A stretch of DNA of 64,000 bases. Source: Comamonas odontotermitis (GTDB lineage Bacteria; Pseudomonadota; Gammaproteobacteria; Burkholderiales; Burkholderiaceae_C). The notes below the pieces were generated by a model, which saw only the letters and a program-made list of their open reading frames with translations, did no database searches and was not told the origin of the DNA. The stretch is taken from the NCBI RefSeq assembly GCF_020080045.1, contig NZ_CP083451.1:434001-498000 (forward strand), read 5' to 3'. Position 1 is the first letter of the stretch, and each line of letters begins with the position of its first letter. The position numbers were made by a program, and so were the translations under genes. This document shows positions 20,808 through 29,996 of the stretch, piece after piece.

Positions 20808-20844
20808 ACGCGAACTTGCCTATTTGGGAAGTTCGCGTTAGAAT
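20808..20844 (+). promoter_or_regulatory. Promoter inside an inverted repeat, upstream of rplC
   Basis: TTGCCT (20816-20821), 17 bases, TAGAAT (20839-20844) form a good sigma70-type promoter. A perfect 10-base inverted repeat, ACGCGAACTT (20808-20817) and AAGTTCGCGT (20829-20838), overlaps the -35 and fills the spacer. It probably drives the rplC-rpsQ transcript and the repeat could be an operator. Confidence 0.6.
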
Positions 20845-20995
20845 TTATGGCTTCGCACTTTAGCTATCTAAATGATCTCTTCATTTGGGGTGTGAGCGCG
20901 AAGTTTTTATCAACCTTCTTTCGTGCAAGGGGCTTTTGGCCTTGCGCAACACCGAGCCAATTGCAGTTTCGGTGGCGGAAGTTTTGGAGCAACAA

Positions 20996-21667
20996 ATGAG
21001 TCAAAGCAACTCCCTCGGGTTGCTGGGTCGTAAGGTAGGCATGATGCGCCTGTTCACGGATGACGGCGATGCAGTGCCTGTCACCGTGGTGGATGTATCT
21101 AACAACCGCGTGACCCAGGTCAAAACCCAAGAGAACGACGGCTATGTGGCCTTGCAGGTCACCTTTGGTCAACGCCGCGCTTCGCGCGTGACCAAGCCCG
21201 CCGCTGGCCACTTGGCCAAGGCTGGTGTGGAAGCCGGTGAAATCACCCAGGAATTCCGCGTTGGTGCAGACACTGCCGGCAAGTATGCCGCTGGTGCTTC
21301 CCTGCCAGTGACCGAGATCTTCGCCGTGGGCCAAAAGGTCGACGTGCAAGGTACCTCGATCGGTAAGGGCTACGCCGGTACCATCAAGCGTCACAACTTC
21401 AGCTCGCAGCGTGCTTCGCACGGTAACAGCCGTTCGCACAATGTTCCCGGCTCGATCGGTATGGCACAAGACCCAGGTCGCGTGTTCCCCGGCAAGCGCA
21501 TGACCGGTCACATGGGCGATGAAACCGTGACTACCCAGAATCTCGACGTGGTTCGCATCGACGAAGCCCGTCAACTGCTGTTGATCAAGGGTGCGATCCC
21601 TGGCGCGAAGAATGGCTTCGTGACCGTGCGCCCCGCTGTCAAGGCAGCCGCTAAAGGAGCGAACTAA
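20996..21667 (+). CDS. rplC: 50S ribosomal protein L3
   Basis: 223 residues from the ATG at 20996, preceded by GGAG seven bases upstream; an open frame continues 37 codons upstream but that stretch is leader. It begins [20 protein letters not shown]. Its basic loop ([21 protein letters not shown]) reaches the peptidyl transferase centre and carries the glutamine that is methylated in E. coli. The stop overlaps the rplD start by one base. Confidence 0.98.
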   Translation: MSQSNSLGLLGRKVGMMRLFTDDGDAVPVTVVDVSNNRVTQVKTQENDGYVALQVTFGQRRASRVTKPAAGHLAKAGVEAGEITQEFRVGADTAGKYAAGASLPVTEIFAVGQKVDVQGTSIGKGYAGTIKRHNFSSQRASHGNSRSHNVPGSIGMAQDPGRVFPGKRMTGHMGDETVTTQNLDVVRIDEARQLLLIKGAIPGAKNGFVTVRPAVKAAAKGAN

Positions 21668-22287
21668 TGAAGCTCGAACTCCTGAACGAACAAGGTAAGG
21701 CAGCATCCCAAGTGGACGCTCCTGAGACCGTGTTTGGTCGTGATTTCAACGAAGACCTGATTCACCAGATCGTCGTTGCTTATCGCGCCAATGGCCGTCA
21801 AGGCACACGTGCTCAGAAAGACCGTGAACAAGTAAGCCACACCACCGCCAAGCCTTTCAAGCAAAAGGGTACTGGCCGTGCACGTGCCGGTATGTCGTCG
21901 TCGCCTCTGTGGCGTGGCGGCGGTCGCATCTTCCCGAATCTGCCTGAAGAAAACTTCACGCAGAAGATCAACAAGAAGATGTACCGCGCCGGTATGGCTT
22001 CCATCCTGTCGCAGCTGGCCCGCGAAGGCCGTCTGGCCGTGGTGGAATCGCTGAAGGTGGACTCTCCAAAGACCAAGGCTCTGGCTGACAAGTTCAAGTC
22101 CATGAACCTGGACTCGGTGATGGTGATCGCTGAAGAAGTGGACGAAAACCTGTACCTGGCATCGCGCAACCTGAAGAACGTGTTCGTGGTCGAGCCACGC
22201 TACGCTGACCCAGTGTCGCTGGTGCATTTCAAGAAAGTGCTCGTCACCAAGGGCGCGATCGACAAACTCAAGGAGATGTTCGCATGA
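21667..22287 (+). CDS. rplD: 50S ribosomal protein L4
   Basis: 206 residues with the long exit-tunnel loop ([21 protein letters not shown]). In E. coli L4 represses its own S10 operon by acting on the leader before rpsJ. In this genome the long leader-like region is between rpsJ and rplC instead, so any such control may act there (inference). It overlaps rplC by 1 base and rplW by 4 bases. Confidence 0.98.
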   Translation: MKLELLNEQGKAASQVDAPETVFGRDFNEDLIHQIVVAYRANGRQGTRAQKDREQVSHTTAKPFKQKGTGRARAGMSSSPLWRGGGRIFPNLPEENFTQKINKKMYRAGMASILSQLAREGRLAVVESLKVDSPKTKALADKFKSMNLDSVMVIAEEVDENLYLASRNLKNVFVVEPRYADPVSLVHFKKVLVTKGAIDKLKEMFA

Positions 22288-22595
22288 GCACGCTGAAGTT
22301 TGACGAAGGTCGTCTGATGCAAGTGTTGGTCGCTCCCATCGTGTCCGAAAAGGCCACCCTGGTTGCCGAAAAGTCCAACGCTGTGACGTTTAAGGTGCTG
22401 CAGAACGCTACCAAGCCAGAAATCAAGGCCGCTGTGGAATTGATGTTCAAGGTTGAGGTGCTGGGCGTGTCTGTGGTGAACACCAAGGGCAAGACCAAGC
22501 GCTTTGGCAAGACCATTGGCCGTCGCGACAACGTTCGCAAGGCTTATGTTCGCCTGAAGCCCGGTCAAGAGCTGAACCTCGGGGAGGCTGCTTAA
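22284..22595 (+). CDS. rplW: 50S ribosomal protein L23
   Basis: 103 residues. L23 lies beside the exit tunnel and docks trigger factor and SRP. Conserved [17 protein letters not shown] and the C-terminal [19 protein letters not shown] are present. ATGA overlap with rplD implies coupled translation. Confidence 0.98.
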   Translation: MSTLKFDEGRLMQVLVAPIVSEKATLVAEKSNAVTFKVLQNATKPEIKAAVELMFKVEVLGVSVVNTKGKTKRFGKTIGRRDNVRKAYVRLKPGQELNLGEAA

Positions 22596-22597
22596 TC

Positions 22598-23422
22598 ATG
22601 GCTGTTATCAAGCTCAAACCAACTTCCCCAGGCCAACGCCATGTGGTGAAGGTGACCCGCAGCCACCTGCACAAGGGTGAAGGTTTCGCCCCCCTGCTGG
22701 AGCCTCAGTTCCAGAAGGCCGGTCGCAACAACAACGGTCACATTACTACCCGTCACAAGGGCGGTGGTCACAAGCACCACTACCGCGTGGTGGACTTCAA
22801 GCGCAACAAGGACGGTATCCCCGCCAAGGTTGAGCGCATTGAATACGATCCAAACCGTACCGCTCACATCGCTCTGGTGTGCTATGCAGACGGCGAGCGT
22901 CGCTACGTCATTGCTCCTCGCAACCTGGAAGTTGGCGCAACCATCATCAGCGGCTCTGAAGCGCCGATCCGCGTGGGTAACACTCTGCCGATCCGCAACA
23001 TCCCTGTGGGTTCGACCATCCACTGCATCGAACTGAAGATCGGCGCTGGTGCGCAGATCGCACGTTCTGCTGGTACGTCGGCAACCCTGCTGGCTCGTGA
23101 AGGCGTCTACGCTCAAGTGCGTATGCGTTCGGGCGAAGTTCGCAAGGTGCATATCGAATGCCGCGCAACCATTGGTGAAGTCGCCAACGAAGAACACAGC
23201 CTGCGCCAATTGGGCAAGGCCGGTGTCAAGCGTTGGATGGGTATCCGCCCAACCGTCCGCGGTGTGGTGATGAACCCTGTTGACCACCCACATGGCGGTG
23301 GTGAAGGCAAGACCGGTGAAGGCCGTCACGCAGTTGACCCATGGGGCAATCTGACGAAGGGCTACCGTACCCGTAACAACAAGCGCACACAGACCATGAT
23401 CGTGTCGCGCCGTAAGAAGTAA
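22598..23422 (+). CDS. rplB: 50S ribosomal protein L2
   Basis: 274 residues, the most conserved large-subunit protein, needed for subunit joining and near the peptidyl transferase centre. [19 protein letters not shown], which includes the key histidine (His229 region), is intact. It starts two bases after the rplW stop. Confidence 0.99.
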   Translation: MAVIKLKPTSPGQRHVVKVTRSHLHKGEGFAPLLEPQFQKAGRNNNGHITTRHKGGGHKHHYRVVDFKRNKDGIPAKVERIEYDPNRTAHIALVCYADGERRYVIAPRNLEVGATIISGSEAPIRVGNTLPIRNIPVGSTIHCIELKIGAGAQIARSAGTSATLLAREGVYAQVRMRSGEVRKVHIECRATIGEVANEEHSLRQLGKAGVKRWMGIRPTVRGVVMNPVDHPHGGGEGKTGEGRHAVDPWGNLTKGYRTRNNKRTQTMIVSRRKK

Positions 23423-23432
23423 GGGGTAACAA

Positions 23433-23708
23433 ATGACTCGTTCTCTCAAAAAGGGCCCGTTTGTTGACCATCACTTGCTGGCCAAGGTCGAGAAGGCCAT
23501 TGCCACCAAGGACAAGAAGCCAGTGAAGACCTGGTCGCGTCGCTCCATGGTTCTGCCCGATTTCATCGGTCTGACCATCGCTGTGCACAACGGCAAGCAA
23601 CACGTGCCTGTGTATGTAACCGACCAGATGGTGGGCCACAAGCTGGGCGAATTCGCCCTGACGCGCACCTTCAAGGGTCACCCAGCTGATAAAAAAGCGA
23701 AGAAGTAA
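23433..23708 (+). CDS. rpsS: 30S ribosomal protein S19
   Basis: 91 residues with [15 protein letters not shown] at the start and [16 protein letters not shown] near the end. S19 is in the head of the small subunit and contacts A-site tRNA with S13. It is 10 bases after rplB. Confidence 0.99.
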   Translation: MTRSLKKGPFVDHHLLAKVEKAIATKDKKPVKTWSRRSMVLPDFIGLTIAVHNGKQHVPVYVTDQMVGHKLGEFALTRTFKGHPADKKAKK

Positions 23709-23718
23709 GGAGTAGACC

Positions 23719-24051
23719 ATGTCTGAAACACGTGCAGTCCTCCGCGGCGTTCGCCTGTCGGTTGACAAAGGCCGTCTGGTTGCGGATCTGATTCGCGGCA
23801 AGAAGGTTGACCAAGCTCTGAACATTCTCGAATTCACGCAGAAAAAAGCTGCTGTGATCGTCAAGAAGGTTCTGGAGTCCGCTATCGCCAACGCTGAGCA
23901 CAACGACGGCGCTGACATCGATGAATTGAAGGTCAAGACCATCTTCGTCGAGCAAGGCACGACGCTCAAGCGTTTCACCGCTCGCGCCAAGGGCCGCGGC
24001 AACCGCATCAGCAAGCCTACCTGCCACATTTATGTGACCGTGGGTAACTGA
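23719..24051 (+). CDS. rplV: 50S ribosomal protein L22
   Basis: 110 residues. L22 lines the exit tunnel; its beta hairpin ([18 protein letters not shown]) is where macrolide-resistance mutations occur. AAGGAGTAG precedes the ATG. Tightly packed in the operon. Confidence 0.98.
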   Translation: MSETRAVLRGVRLSVDKGRLVADLIRGKKVDQALNILEFTQKKAAVIVKKVLESAIANAEHNDGADIDELKVKTIFVEQGTTLKRFTARAKGRGNRISKPTCHIYVTVGN

Positions 24052-24067
24052 GGCCTAAAGGAAGAAT

Positions 24068-24931
24068 ATGGGACAGAAAATCCATCCTACCGGCTTCCGT
24101 CTGGCGGTGAGCCGCAACTGGGCTAGCCGCTGGTACGCAAGCAACCGTGACTTCGCCGGTATGCTGGCCGAAGACATCAAGGTTCGTGAGTACCTGAAAG
24201 AGAAGCTGAAGAACGCTGCCGTGGCACGCGTTCTGATCGAGCGTCCTGCCAAGAACGCCCGTATCACGATCTACTCGGCTCGTCCTGGTGTTGTGATCGG
24301 CAAGAAGGGTGAAGACATCGAGAACCTGAAGAAGGAACTCGCTGCTCGCCTGGGCGTGCCAGTCGCTGTGAACATCGAAGAAGTGCGCAAGCCTGAAATC
24401 GATGCCCAGCTGATTGCTGACTCGATCACCCAGCAGCTCGAAAAGCGTATCCAGTTCCGTCGCGCCATGAAGCGTGCGATGCAGAACGCGATGCGTCTGG
24501 GCGCTCAAGGTATCAAGATCATGTCGTCGGGCCGTCTGAACGGTATCGACATCGCACGTACCGAGTGGTACCGCGAAGGCCGCGTGCCTCTGCACACCCT
24601 GCGTGCCGACATCGACTATGGTTTCTCTGAAGCCAAGACCACCTACGGCATCATCGGTGTCAAGGTGTGGGTCTACAAGGGTGACACTCTGGGTCGTAAC
24701 GATCTGCCAGCCGCAGAAACGCCACGTCCTGAAGAAGAGCGCCGTCCACGCGGCCCACGCCGTGACAACCGCAATGGCGATCGTCCATCGCGTGGTCCAC
24801 GTCGTGCCGCTGGTGGTAATGTGGCTCCTGCAGACGGTAGCGATAAGCCTGCCGGCGCTGGTGCCGATTCCGTTAAGCGCGTTCGCAAGACTGACGCGCC
24901 CGCTACAGCAGCGGACGGTAAAGGAGAATAA
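24068..24931 (+). CDS. rpsC: 30S ribosomal protein S3 with long C-terminal tail
   Basis: 287 residues, compared with about 233 in E. coli. The first 215 residues are standard: a KH domain ([20 protein letters not shown]) and the C-terminal domain at the mRNA entry tunnel. From about residue 216 a low-complexity tail of roughly 70 residues follows, rich in Arg, Pro, Gly, Asp and Ala (for example [20 protein letters not shown]). Such tails are seen in betaproteobacterial S3. The stop is 2 bases before rplP. Confidence 0.98.
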   Translation: MGQKIHPTGFRLAVSRNWASRWYASNRDFAGMLAEDIKVREYLKEKLKNAAVARVLIERPAKNARITIYSARPGVVIGKKGEDIENLKKELAARLGVPVAVNIEEVRKPEIDAQLIADSITQQLEKRIQFRRAMKRAMQNAMRLGAQGIKIMSSGRLNGIDIARTEWYREGRVPLHTLRADIDYGFSEAKTTYGIIGVKVWVYKGDTLGRNDLPAAETPRPEEERRPRGPRRDNRNGDRPSRGPRRAAGGNVAPADGSDKPAGAGADSVKRVRKTDAPATAADGKGE

Positions 24932-24933
24932 TT

Positions 24934-25350
24934 ATGCTGCAACCTGCTCGCCGCAAATACCGCAAGGAGCAAAAGGGTCGCAACACCGGCATCGCAACGC
25001 GTGGTAACTCCGTTGCTTTCGGTGACTTCGGCCTGAAGTGCACGGACCGTGGCCGTCTGACGGCTCGCCAGATTGAGGCTGCACGTCGTGCAATCTCTCG
25101 TCACGTCAAGCGTGGTGGCCGTATCTGGATCCGCGTGTTCCCTGACAAGCCAATCTCGACCAAGCCAGCCGAAGTCCGTATGGGTAACGGTAAGGGCAAC
25201 CCAGAGTACTACGTGGCTGAAATTCAGCCCGGTAAGATGGTGTTCGAAATCGTTGGCGTGCCCGAAGAACTGGCACGTGAAGCGTTCCGCCTGGCTGCCG
25301 CCAAGCTGCCGCTGCGCACCACGTTCGTGACCCGTCAACTTGGCGCTTAA
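24934..25350 (+). CDS. rplP: 50S ribosomal protein L16
   Basis: 138 residues, starting [19 protein letters not shown], with the conserved [21 protein letters not shown] centre near the arginine that is hydroxylated in E. coli. It helps position A-site tRNA and organise the peptidyl transferase region. AAGGAG precedes the start. Confidence 0.99.
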   Translation: MLQPARRKYRKEQKGRNTGIATRGNSVAFGDFGLKCTDRGRLTARQIEAARRAISRHVKRGGRIWIRVFPDKPISTKPAEVRMGNGKGNPEYYVAEIQPGKMVFEIVGVPEELAREAFRLAAAKLPLRTTFVTRQLGA

Positions 25351-25365
25351 TCAGGAGAAATCGAA

Positions 25366-25563
25366 ATGACGAAAGCTGCTGAACTGCGCCAAAAAGACGT
25401 TGCTGGCCTGGAAGCCGAGATCAAGTCCTTGCAAAAGGCTCACTTTGGTCTGCGCATGCAAAAGGCAACGCAACAACTGGGCAACACCGCTACGCTCAAG
25501 GCTACCCGCCGCGACGTGGCCCGTGCCAAGACCATTCTTGCTGAAAAGCAAGCCGCCAAGTAA
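25366..25563 (+). CDS. rpmC: 50S ribosomal protein L29
   Basis: 65 residues, mostly two helices, with the family motif [12 protein letters not shown]29 neighbours L23 at the tunnel exit. It is between rplP and rpsQ with gaps of 15 and 11 bases. Confidence 0.97.
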   Translation: MTKAAELRQKDVAGLEAEIKSLQKAHFGLRMQKATQQLGNTATLKATRRDVARAKTILAEKQAAK

Positions 25564-25574
25564 TAGGAGCCGAC

Positions 25575-25844
25575 ATGACGGAAGCTAAAAAATCCCTCAA
25601 GCGCACCTTGATTGGCAAGGTGGTTAGCGATAAGCGTGAAAAGACCGTGACCGTTCTGGTAGAACGCCGCGTGAAGCACCCTATCTACGACAAGATCATG
25701 ATCAAGTCCAGCAAGTACCACGCCCATGATGAAAAGGGCGAGTACAAGACGGGCGATACCATCGAGATCACCGAGAGCCGTCCGCTCTCCAAGACCAAGA
25801 ACTGGGTGGCTACCCGCTTGGTGCAAAAGGCTGCTCTGGTTTAA
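25575..25844 (+). CDS. rpsQ: 30S ribosomal protein S17
   Basis: 89 residues of OB fold, containing [19 protein letters not shown] and the C-terminal [17 protein letters not shown]. It binds 16S rRNA early in assembly. It is the last gene of the S10 group; a strong terminator follows after 31 bases, and rplN (start of the spc operon) is not next to it. Confidence 0.98.
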   Translation: MTEAKKSLKRTLIGKVVSDKREKTVTVLVERRVKHPIYDKIMIKSSKYHAHDEKGEYKTGDTIEITESRPLSKTKNWVATRLVQKAALV

Positions 25845-25874
25845 GTCTTTTCTGACTTGCGCCAACGCAACTTG

Positions 25875-25907
25875 AAAAACGACCCACAATCTGTGGGTCG
25901 TTTTTTT
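25875..25907 (+). terminator. Terminator of the S10 operon
   Basis: An 11-base-pair stem (25878-25888 with 25892-25902) with a 3-base loop and a run of nine T. It firmly ends the ribosomal transcript after rpsQ. Confidence 0.9.
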
Positions 25908-25968
25908 ATGGCCGTTTTCCGAGGAAGACGGCTCAACTGCCAGATTGGCAATTTACAAGGAGTACACC

Positions 25969-26475
25969 ATGATCAAAGTTGGCGATTCGCTGCCATCCGT
26001 AACGCTGAGCGAGTTTGTCGCTGTTGAAGGCAACGGCTGCAGCCTGGGCCCCAATGCATTCGACGTGACCAAGGAAGCTGCTGGCAAGACTGTGGCCGTG
26101 TTTGCCGTTCCCGGCGCATTCACGCCGACCTGCTCGGCCAAGCACCTGCCTGGCTATGTGGAAAAGGCTGCTGAATTCAAGGCTGCGGGCGTGGATGAAA
26201 TCTGGTGCCTGTCGGTGAACGACGCCTTTGTGATGGGTGCCTGGGGCAAGGACCAGCACACCGAAGGCAAGGTGCGCATGATCGGTGACGGTGATGCTGC
26301 ATTTGCCAAGGCCACCGGCCTGACGTTGGACCTCAATGGCAAGGGCCTGGGCCTGCGCAGCAACCGCTACTCGGCACTGGTCAAGGACGGCAAGATCGTG
26401 ACCTTGAACGTGGAAGGCCCAGGCAAGTTCGAAGTCAGCGATGCGGACACCATCCTCAAGCAAGCCAAGGCTTGA
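25969..26475 (+). CDS. Peroxiredoxin, Prx5 family
   Basis: 168 residues from the ATG at 25969, which has AAGGAG eight bases upstream. The peroxidatic Cys55 sits in PGAFTPTCSAKHLPGY, the Prx5-type active site. A second Cys occurs in DEIWCLSVND and could resolve. The enzyme reduces hydrogen peroxide and alkyl hydroperoxides with glutathione/glutaredoxin or thioredoxin. Between the S10 terminator and its own terminator, so it is a single-gene unit. Confidence 0.93.
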   Translation: MIKVGDSLPSVTLSEFVAVEGNGCSLGPNAFDVTKEAAGKTVAVFAVPGAFTPTCSAKHLPGYVEKAAEFKAAGVDEIWCLSVNDAFVMGAWGKDQHTEGKVRMIGDGDAAFAKATGLTLDLNGKGLGLRSNRYSALVKDGKIVTLNVEGPGKFEVSDADTILKQAKA

Positions 26476-26493
26476 TACATGTCTTTTGGGCTG

Positions 26494-26536
26494 GTAGCGC
26501 TTGCCAGCCATGCGCTAGACGTCCTGAATCAATAGC
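26494..26536 (+). repeat. Dispersed GCGCTT...ATAGC repeat, copy C
   Basis: TAGCGCTTGCCAGCCATGCGCTAGAC is followed by a weak match to the AGCTAT block and by AATAGC. It overlaps the front of the peroxiredoxin terminator. Confidence 0.45.
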
Positions 26537-26563
26537 AAAAGCACGCCTAGGCGTGCTTTTTTT
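26537..26563 (+). terminator. Peroxiredoxin gene terminator
   Basis: AAAAGCACGCC and GGCGTGCTTTT form a near-perfect hairpin with a TA centre, ending in seven T. Confidence 0.85.
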
Positions 26564-26655
26564 GCGAGCCTGAAGGCGCAGTTGCCGCGCTGCATGCTGC
26601 AGAGAGGCCGCCTTGCGGTGTCTTGGGCTGCGCAAGGCGGGAGGCACGCGCGGTA

Positions 26656-27114
26656 TCAGCGGTTGCGGAAATCGTCGTGGCAGGCCTTGCAGCTGGCTGC
26701 GGCCGGTCCGAAAGCGGCCTTGAGCTTGTCCAGGTCTCCGGTTTTGGCTGCGACTGCCAGTTTCACCGTCTCCGCTTGCATCTTGTCTGCCAGGTCCTTG
26801 AACTTGGCCTGCTCCTTCCATATTTCGGGCTTGGCCTTGCCGCCTTCGTGTGCCGCATCAAAGCCGGCCCAAGGCAGTTTGGCCATCTGGGCCACGATGT
26901 CGGCATTCTGCTCGGCAGCCTTGGCATCGAAGGGTACCTTGCCATTGGCCATCGCGCCTACACGGCCAAAGTGTTGGGCCATCACAAACAAGGCCGACTG
27001 GCGGTACTTGATAGCGTCTTCGGCCTTGGCAAACTGGGCAGAAGCGCCAGTGCTGAAGCCCGAGAGAGCGGCGGCACAAACCAGGGCGGCGAGCAGAGGG
27101 TGTTTTTTCATCAT
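26656..27114 (-). CDS. Cytochrome c' (class II)
   Basis: 152 residues with a cleavable Sec signal peptide (cleavage near GASAQ, residue 26). A four-helix-bundle body follows and a single C-terminal haem site, Cys142-x-x-Cys145-His146 (CKACH), six residues from the end, as in all cytochromes c'. These periplasmic proteins bind NO and CO and protect against nitrosative stress. It is divergent from a cytochrome b gene 151 bases away; the b-type protein is the likely electron donor. Confidence 0.92.
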   Translation of the reverse strand: MMKKHPLLAALVCAAALSGFSTGASAQFAKAEDAIKYRQSALFVMAQHFGRVGAMANGKVPFDAKAAEQNADIVAQMAKLPWAGFDAAHEGGKAKPEIWKEQAKFKDLADKMQAETVKLAVAAKTGDLDKLKAAFGPAAASCKACHDDFRNR

Positions 27115-27265
27115 GGTGGGGACGTCCTTTTATCGGTATTGCGGGGGACTGTATGGCACGGCGATGGTGCATGGCGCGGAGCGCCTGGCCGGTTGCCAGC
27201 CTGCCAGAATGTGCTCCACAATGCGATCGCTGACCGATTTGTAGCACATCCCGCAGTCCAAGACC

Positions 27266-27961
27266 ATGACAACTTCCACGACCCCCGTTGATGCCACTAT
27301 CCGTGTGTGGGACCTTCCCACACGATTGTTCCACTGGCTTCTGGTGCTGTGCTTCATTGGCGCATTTGTCACCGTCAAGATCGGCGGCAATGCCATGCTA
27401 TGGCACCAGCGCTGCGGGTACGCCATTGGGGCACTGTTGCTGTTCCGGCTGTTGTGGGGGGTGGCAGGGGGCTACTGGTCGCGCTTTGGACAGCTGGCTC
27501 TGTCGCCCCGCCGGGTGTTGGGCTATGTGGGTGGCAGGCCGGACGTGCGCGATGACGTGGGCCACAGCCCGACGGGGGCCTGGGCCGTTCTGGCCATGCT
27601 GGTGTTGCTGGCTGCGCAGGTGCTGAGCGGTTTGATGAGCGATGATGAAATTGCCTTTGCCGGGCCGCTGGCTCGCTTTGTATCAGGCGCTACCACCGGG
27701 CAGGCGACCTATTACCATGCCCACATCGGCCAGTGGCTGCTGCTGGGCCTGATTGGTCTGCATATCGCAGCCATCGTGTTCTATATCGTGCGGCTCAAAA
27801 AACCACTCGTTCGTCCGATGATCCATGGAGACAAGCAACTGGCTCGTGCATCGACTGCGCCTACGCCGCCAGCGTCCCGTGACACTGCGGGTTCGCGCCT
27901 GGTGGCGCTGGTACTGGCCCTGGTGTGCGCTGGAGTGATGTGGTGGGTATCCGGACTGTGA
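27266..27961 (+). CDS. Cytochrome b561-type membrane protein
   Basis: 231 residues. The start IRVWDLPTRLFHWLLV is the typical first helix of the bacterial di-haem cytochrome b/b6 family, with His in TM1 (FHW). Further haem-ligand histidines are expected in YYHAHIGQWLLLGLIGLHIAA. Four helices plus a C-terminal helix (VALVLALVCAGVMWW) are visible. It would carry electrons from quinol to a periplasmic c-type cytochrome, very probably the divergent cytochrome c'. Confidence 0.88.
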   Translation: MTTSTTPVDATIRVWDLPTRLFHWLLVLCFIGAFVTVKIGGNAMLWHQRCGYAIGALLLFRLLWGVAGGYWSRFGQLALSPRRVLGYVGGRPDVRDDVGHSPTGAWAVLAMLVLLAAQVLSGLMSDDEIAFAGPLARFVSGATTGQATYYHAHIGQWLLLGLIGLHIAAIVFYIVRLKKPLVRPMIHGDKQLARASTAPTPPASRDTAGSRLVALVLALVCAGVMWWVSGL

Positions 27962-28051
27962 GCCCACTGGTTGCTTCATGCATCGGGAGTTACATGAAAA
28001 TGGCATTCTGCGTACATACTCATTGCGCAGAATGCTATTATTTTTGATGAT

Positions 28052-28642
28052 TCAGAGCCGGACTTCGGCCTTGAGATAGTGCGTGCCCGCAATGGGGTTG
28101 TGGTAGTACGGCGGAATCTCCTCGAACCCGAAATCTGCATACAGCGCGCGGGCGGATTCCATGCTGTCCAGAGTGTCGAGCAGTATGCAGTCGTACCCCA
28201 GCTGAGCCGCCATGGTCAAGGTGTGGTCCACCAGCTGGCGGCCCAGGCCAAAACCGCGAAAAGCCTTGCGCACATAGAGGCGCTTCATCTCGCAGGCGTT
28301 CGCGTAGTCGACATCGTCGATTGGTCGCAGGGCGCAGCAGCCGGCCACGGCGCCTTCGACAAGTGCCAGCACCAGATGACCGCGTGGCGCGGCGTATTCG
28401 CCGGGCAACTCGGCCAGTTCTTCCTCAAAACCCTGGAAATCCAGGTCCACATCCAAGCTGCCTGCGTATTCCACAAAAATCTCGCGCGTTGCTTCCAGCT
28501 CTTCTGGATTTGTTGGATGGATGAGCGTTATCTCAGGTCTGTCCACGGCCGGGGTACGTAATGAAGGAATGGGCAGTGTAGCGCCCCGCCAATGCTGCAC
28601 CGCAATAGAAAGGCCCCACGCACTCTTGCCGCATGGGTTCAT
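28052..28642 (-). CDS. GNAT family N-acetyltransferase
   Basis: 196 residues. The acetyl-CoA binding motif A is clear: MKRLYVRKAFRGFGLGRQLVD, the R-x-x-G-x-G pattern. EIFVEYAGSLDVDLDFQGFEEEL near the front and LLDTLDSMESARALYADFGFEEIPPYYHNP near the end are characteristic of a common small GNAT subfamily. The substrate is unknown. The start is uncertain: about 35 residues before EITLIHP look non-homologous, and a later non-ATG start is possible. Confidence 0.85.
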   Translation of the reverse strand: MNPCGKSAWGLSIAVQHWRGATLPIPSLRTPAVDRPEITLIHPTNPEELEATREIFVEYAGSLDVDLDFQGFEEELAELPGEYAAPRGHLVLALVEGAVAGCCALRPIDDVDYANACEMKRLYVRKAFRGFGLGRQLVDHTLTMAAQLGYDCILLDTLDSMESARALYADFGFEEIPPYYHNPIAGTHYLKAEVRL

Positions 28643-28662
28643 GGAGGGAGGCGATAGGCAGC

Positions 28663-28690
28663 AAAAAGCCGCCTGGACAAAGGCGGCTTT
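28663..28690 (-). terminator. Terminator after the TlpA-like gene
   Basis: AAAGCCGCC (28665-28673) pairs with GGCGGCTTT (28682-28690). On the minus strand the stem ends in five T. Confidence 0.75.
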
Positions 28691-28706
28691 GGCGGCTCAA
28701 GGCGGG

Positions 28707-29219
28707 TCAGGCTTCTGCGAGCAGCTTTTCGATCAGCTTGTGCAGCTCGGCAAAATCAGGAGCGCCGACATAGCTTTTGACGATCTTGCCCTGCTTGTTG
28801 ACGACGAACGTGGTCGGCGTCAGCTGAATGTCGCCCCAGTCCTTGGCGATCTTGCCGGTGTTGTCGATCGCAACCTTGAATGGCAGCTTGCGCGATTCTG
28901 CAAAATTGACCACATAGCTGGGCGGATCGTAGCTCATGGCCACGGCCAGCGTGTCGTAGCCTTGGTCCTTGTACTTGTCGTAGGTCTTGATGATTTCGGG
29001 CATCTCGGCCACACAGGTGGTGCAGCTGGTGGCCCAGAAGTTGACCAGCGTGACCTTGCCTCTCATGTCTGCCGTGGTCTTGGTGGCGCCATTGAGCAGC
29101 ACGAACTGGCTCTCGGGCGCCGCTGCTTGCCCGGTGCCGTGGTACACGTAGGCACCCACGCCCACCGCCACTGCGATGACGAGGCCTGCGATCAATGAGG
29201 TGGAGGATTTGTTGGCCAT
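28707..29219 (-). CDS. TlpA/ResA-like thiol-disulfide protein
   Basis: 170 residues. An N-terminal uncleaved membrane anchor (about residues 8-26) is followed by a thioredoxin fold with the CTTC active site, Cys66 and Cys69 (FWATSCTTCVAEMPE), and the cis-proline region near LTPTTFVVNKQG. It acts in the periplasm as a reductant or oxidant, for instance in cytochrome c maturation or copper insertion. No partner gene is adjacent except the GNAT gene downstream. Confidence 0.9.
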   Translation of the reverse strand: MANKSSTSLIAGLVIAVAVGVGAYVYHGTGQAAAPESQFVLLNGATKTTADMRGKVTLVNFWATSCTTCVAEMPEIIKTYDKYKDQGYDTLAVAMSYDPPSYVVNFAESRKLPFKVAIDNTGKIAKDWGDIQLTPTTFVVNKQGKIVKSYVGAPDFAELHKLIEKLLAEA

Positions 29220-29342
29220 TGCGGTCGGATCAAAAGCGGGGCAGAAAGTTCTGCACCGGATGCATTATGCGCGGTATGGCCGCATGTGACGGCCATCGCG
29301 GTCTTTGCCGGGGCGAGGGGGGGATGTGAGGTAATTTTGCCT

Positions 29343-29388
29343 TCTGGCGCTTGATAGGAGGGCGCTGGCAGCTCTCTTTTGGATAGCG
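29343..29388 (+). repeat. Dispersed GCGCTT...AGCT...ATAGC repeat, copy D
   Basis: CTGGCGCTTGATAGGAGGGCGCTGGCAGCT is followed by CTCTTTTGGATAGC, matching the layout of copy A. It is in the gap before a small lipoprotein gene. Confidence 0.5.
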
Positions 29389-29451
29389 AAACGTTTATCA
29401 CTTCTTCGCAGGCCGCAGTCGCCGAAACCGGCAACTGGCGATAATGGCAGC

Positions 29452-29991
29452 ATGTACCGCCTCCTTCGTGCCCTCATTGCAATGGCTCTGCTGGCCGCCT
29501 GCAGTCCTGTGCTCAACTGGCGTACGGTGTCGTTTGCCGACGCGCCGCTCACGGCGATGCTGCCCTGCAAGCCCGACCAGGCGGTTCGCGATGTGGACTG
29601 GGGCGCAGGCCGCATGCCATTGTCCATGGTGGGGTGCCAAGCGGGTGGCGCGACCTGGGCCGTGTCCCATGTGCTGCTCGGGCAGCCGCAGGACGCACCC
29701 ATGGTGCTCGAACGCTGGCAGCAGGCGCTGCAAAAGCAATTGCAGCTTGCGTCCACCATTCCTGCAGGCACGCCATTTCTGATCAAGGGCGGGCTGGAAT
29801 TGCCCCAGGCCATGCAGGTACAGTGGGAAGGGCGCGACGCAAAAGGAGGTGTCGTGGTGGCCGATGTGCGCTGGTTTGCAAGGCTCGAGGGCGCTGGCGT
29901 CCGCATCTACCAGGCACTGGTGCTGTCGCCTGGCCAACCTGTGGCGGCAACCGCGCGTGATACCTTTGTACAAGGTTTGCAATTGCGCTGA
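29452..29991 (+). CDS. Small predicted lipoprotein, function unknown
   Basis: 179 residues. The signal peptide ends in the lipobox LAAC with Cys17 (ALLAACSPV), so it is a predicted lipoprotein. After that LNWRTVSF, two further cysteines in LPCKPDQAV and VGCQAGG (possible disulfide) and a mixed alpha/beta composition. I recognise a conserved hypothetical type but no functional family. It is a single gene between two repeat elements. Confidence 0.75.
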   Translation: MYRLLRALIAMALLAACSPVLNWRTVSFADAPLTAMLPCKPDQAVRDVDWGAGRMPLSMVGCQAGGATWAVSHVLLGQPQDAPMVLERWQQALQKQLQLASTIPAGTPFLIKGGLELPQAMQVQWEGRDAKGGVVVADVRWFARLEGAGVRIYQALVLSPGQPVAATARDTFVQGLQLR

Positions 29992-29996
29992 GGGTT

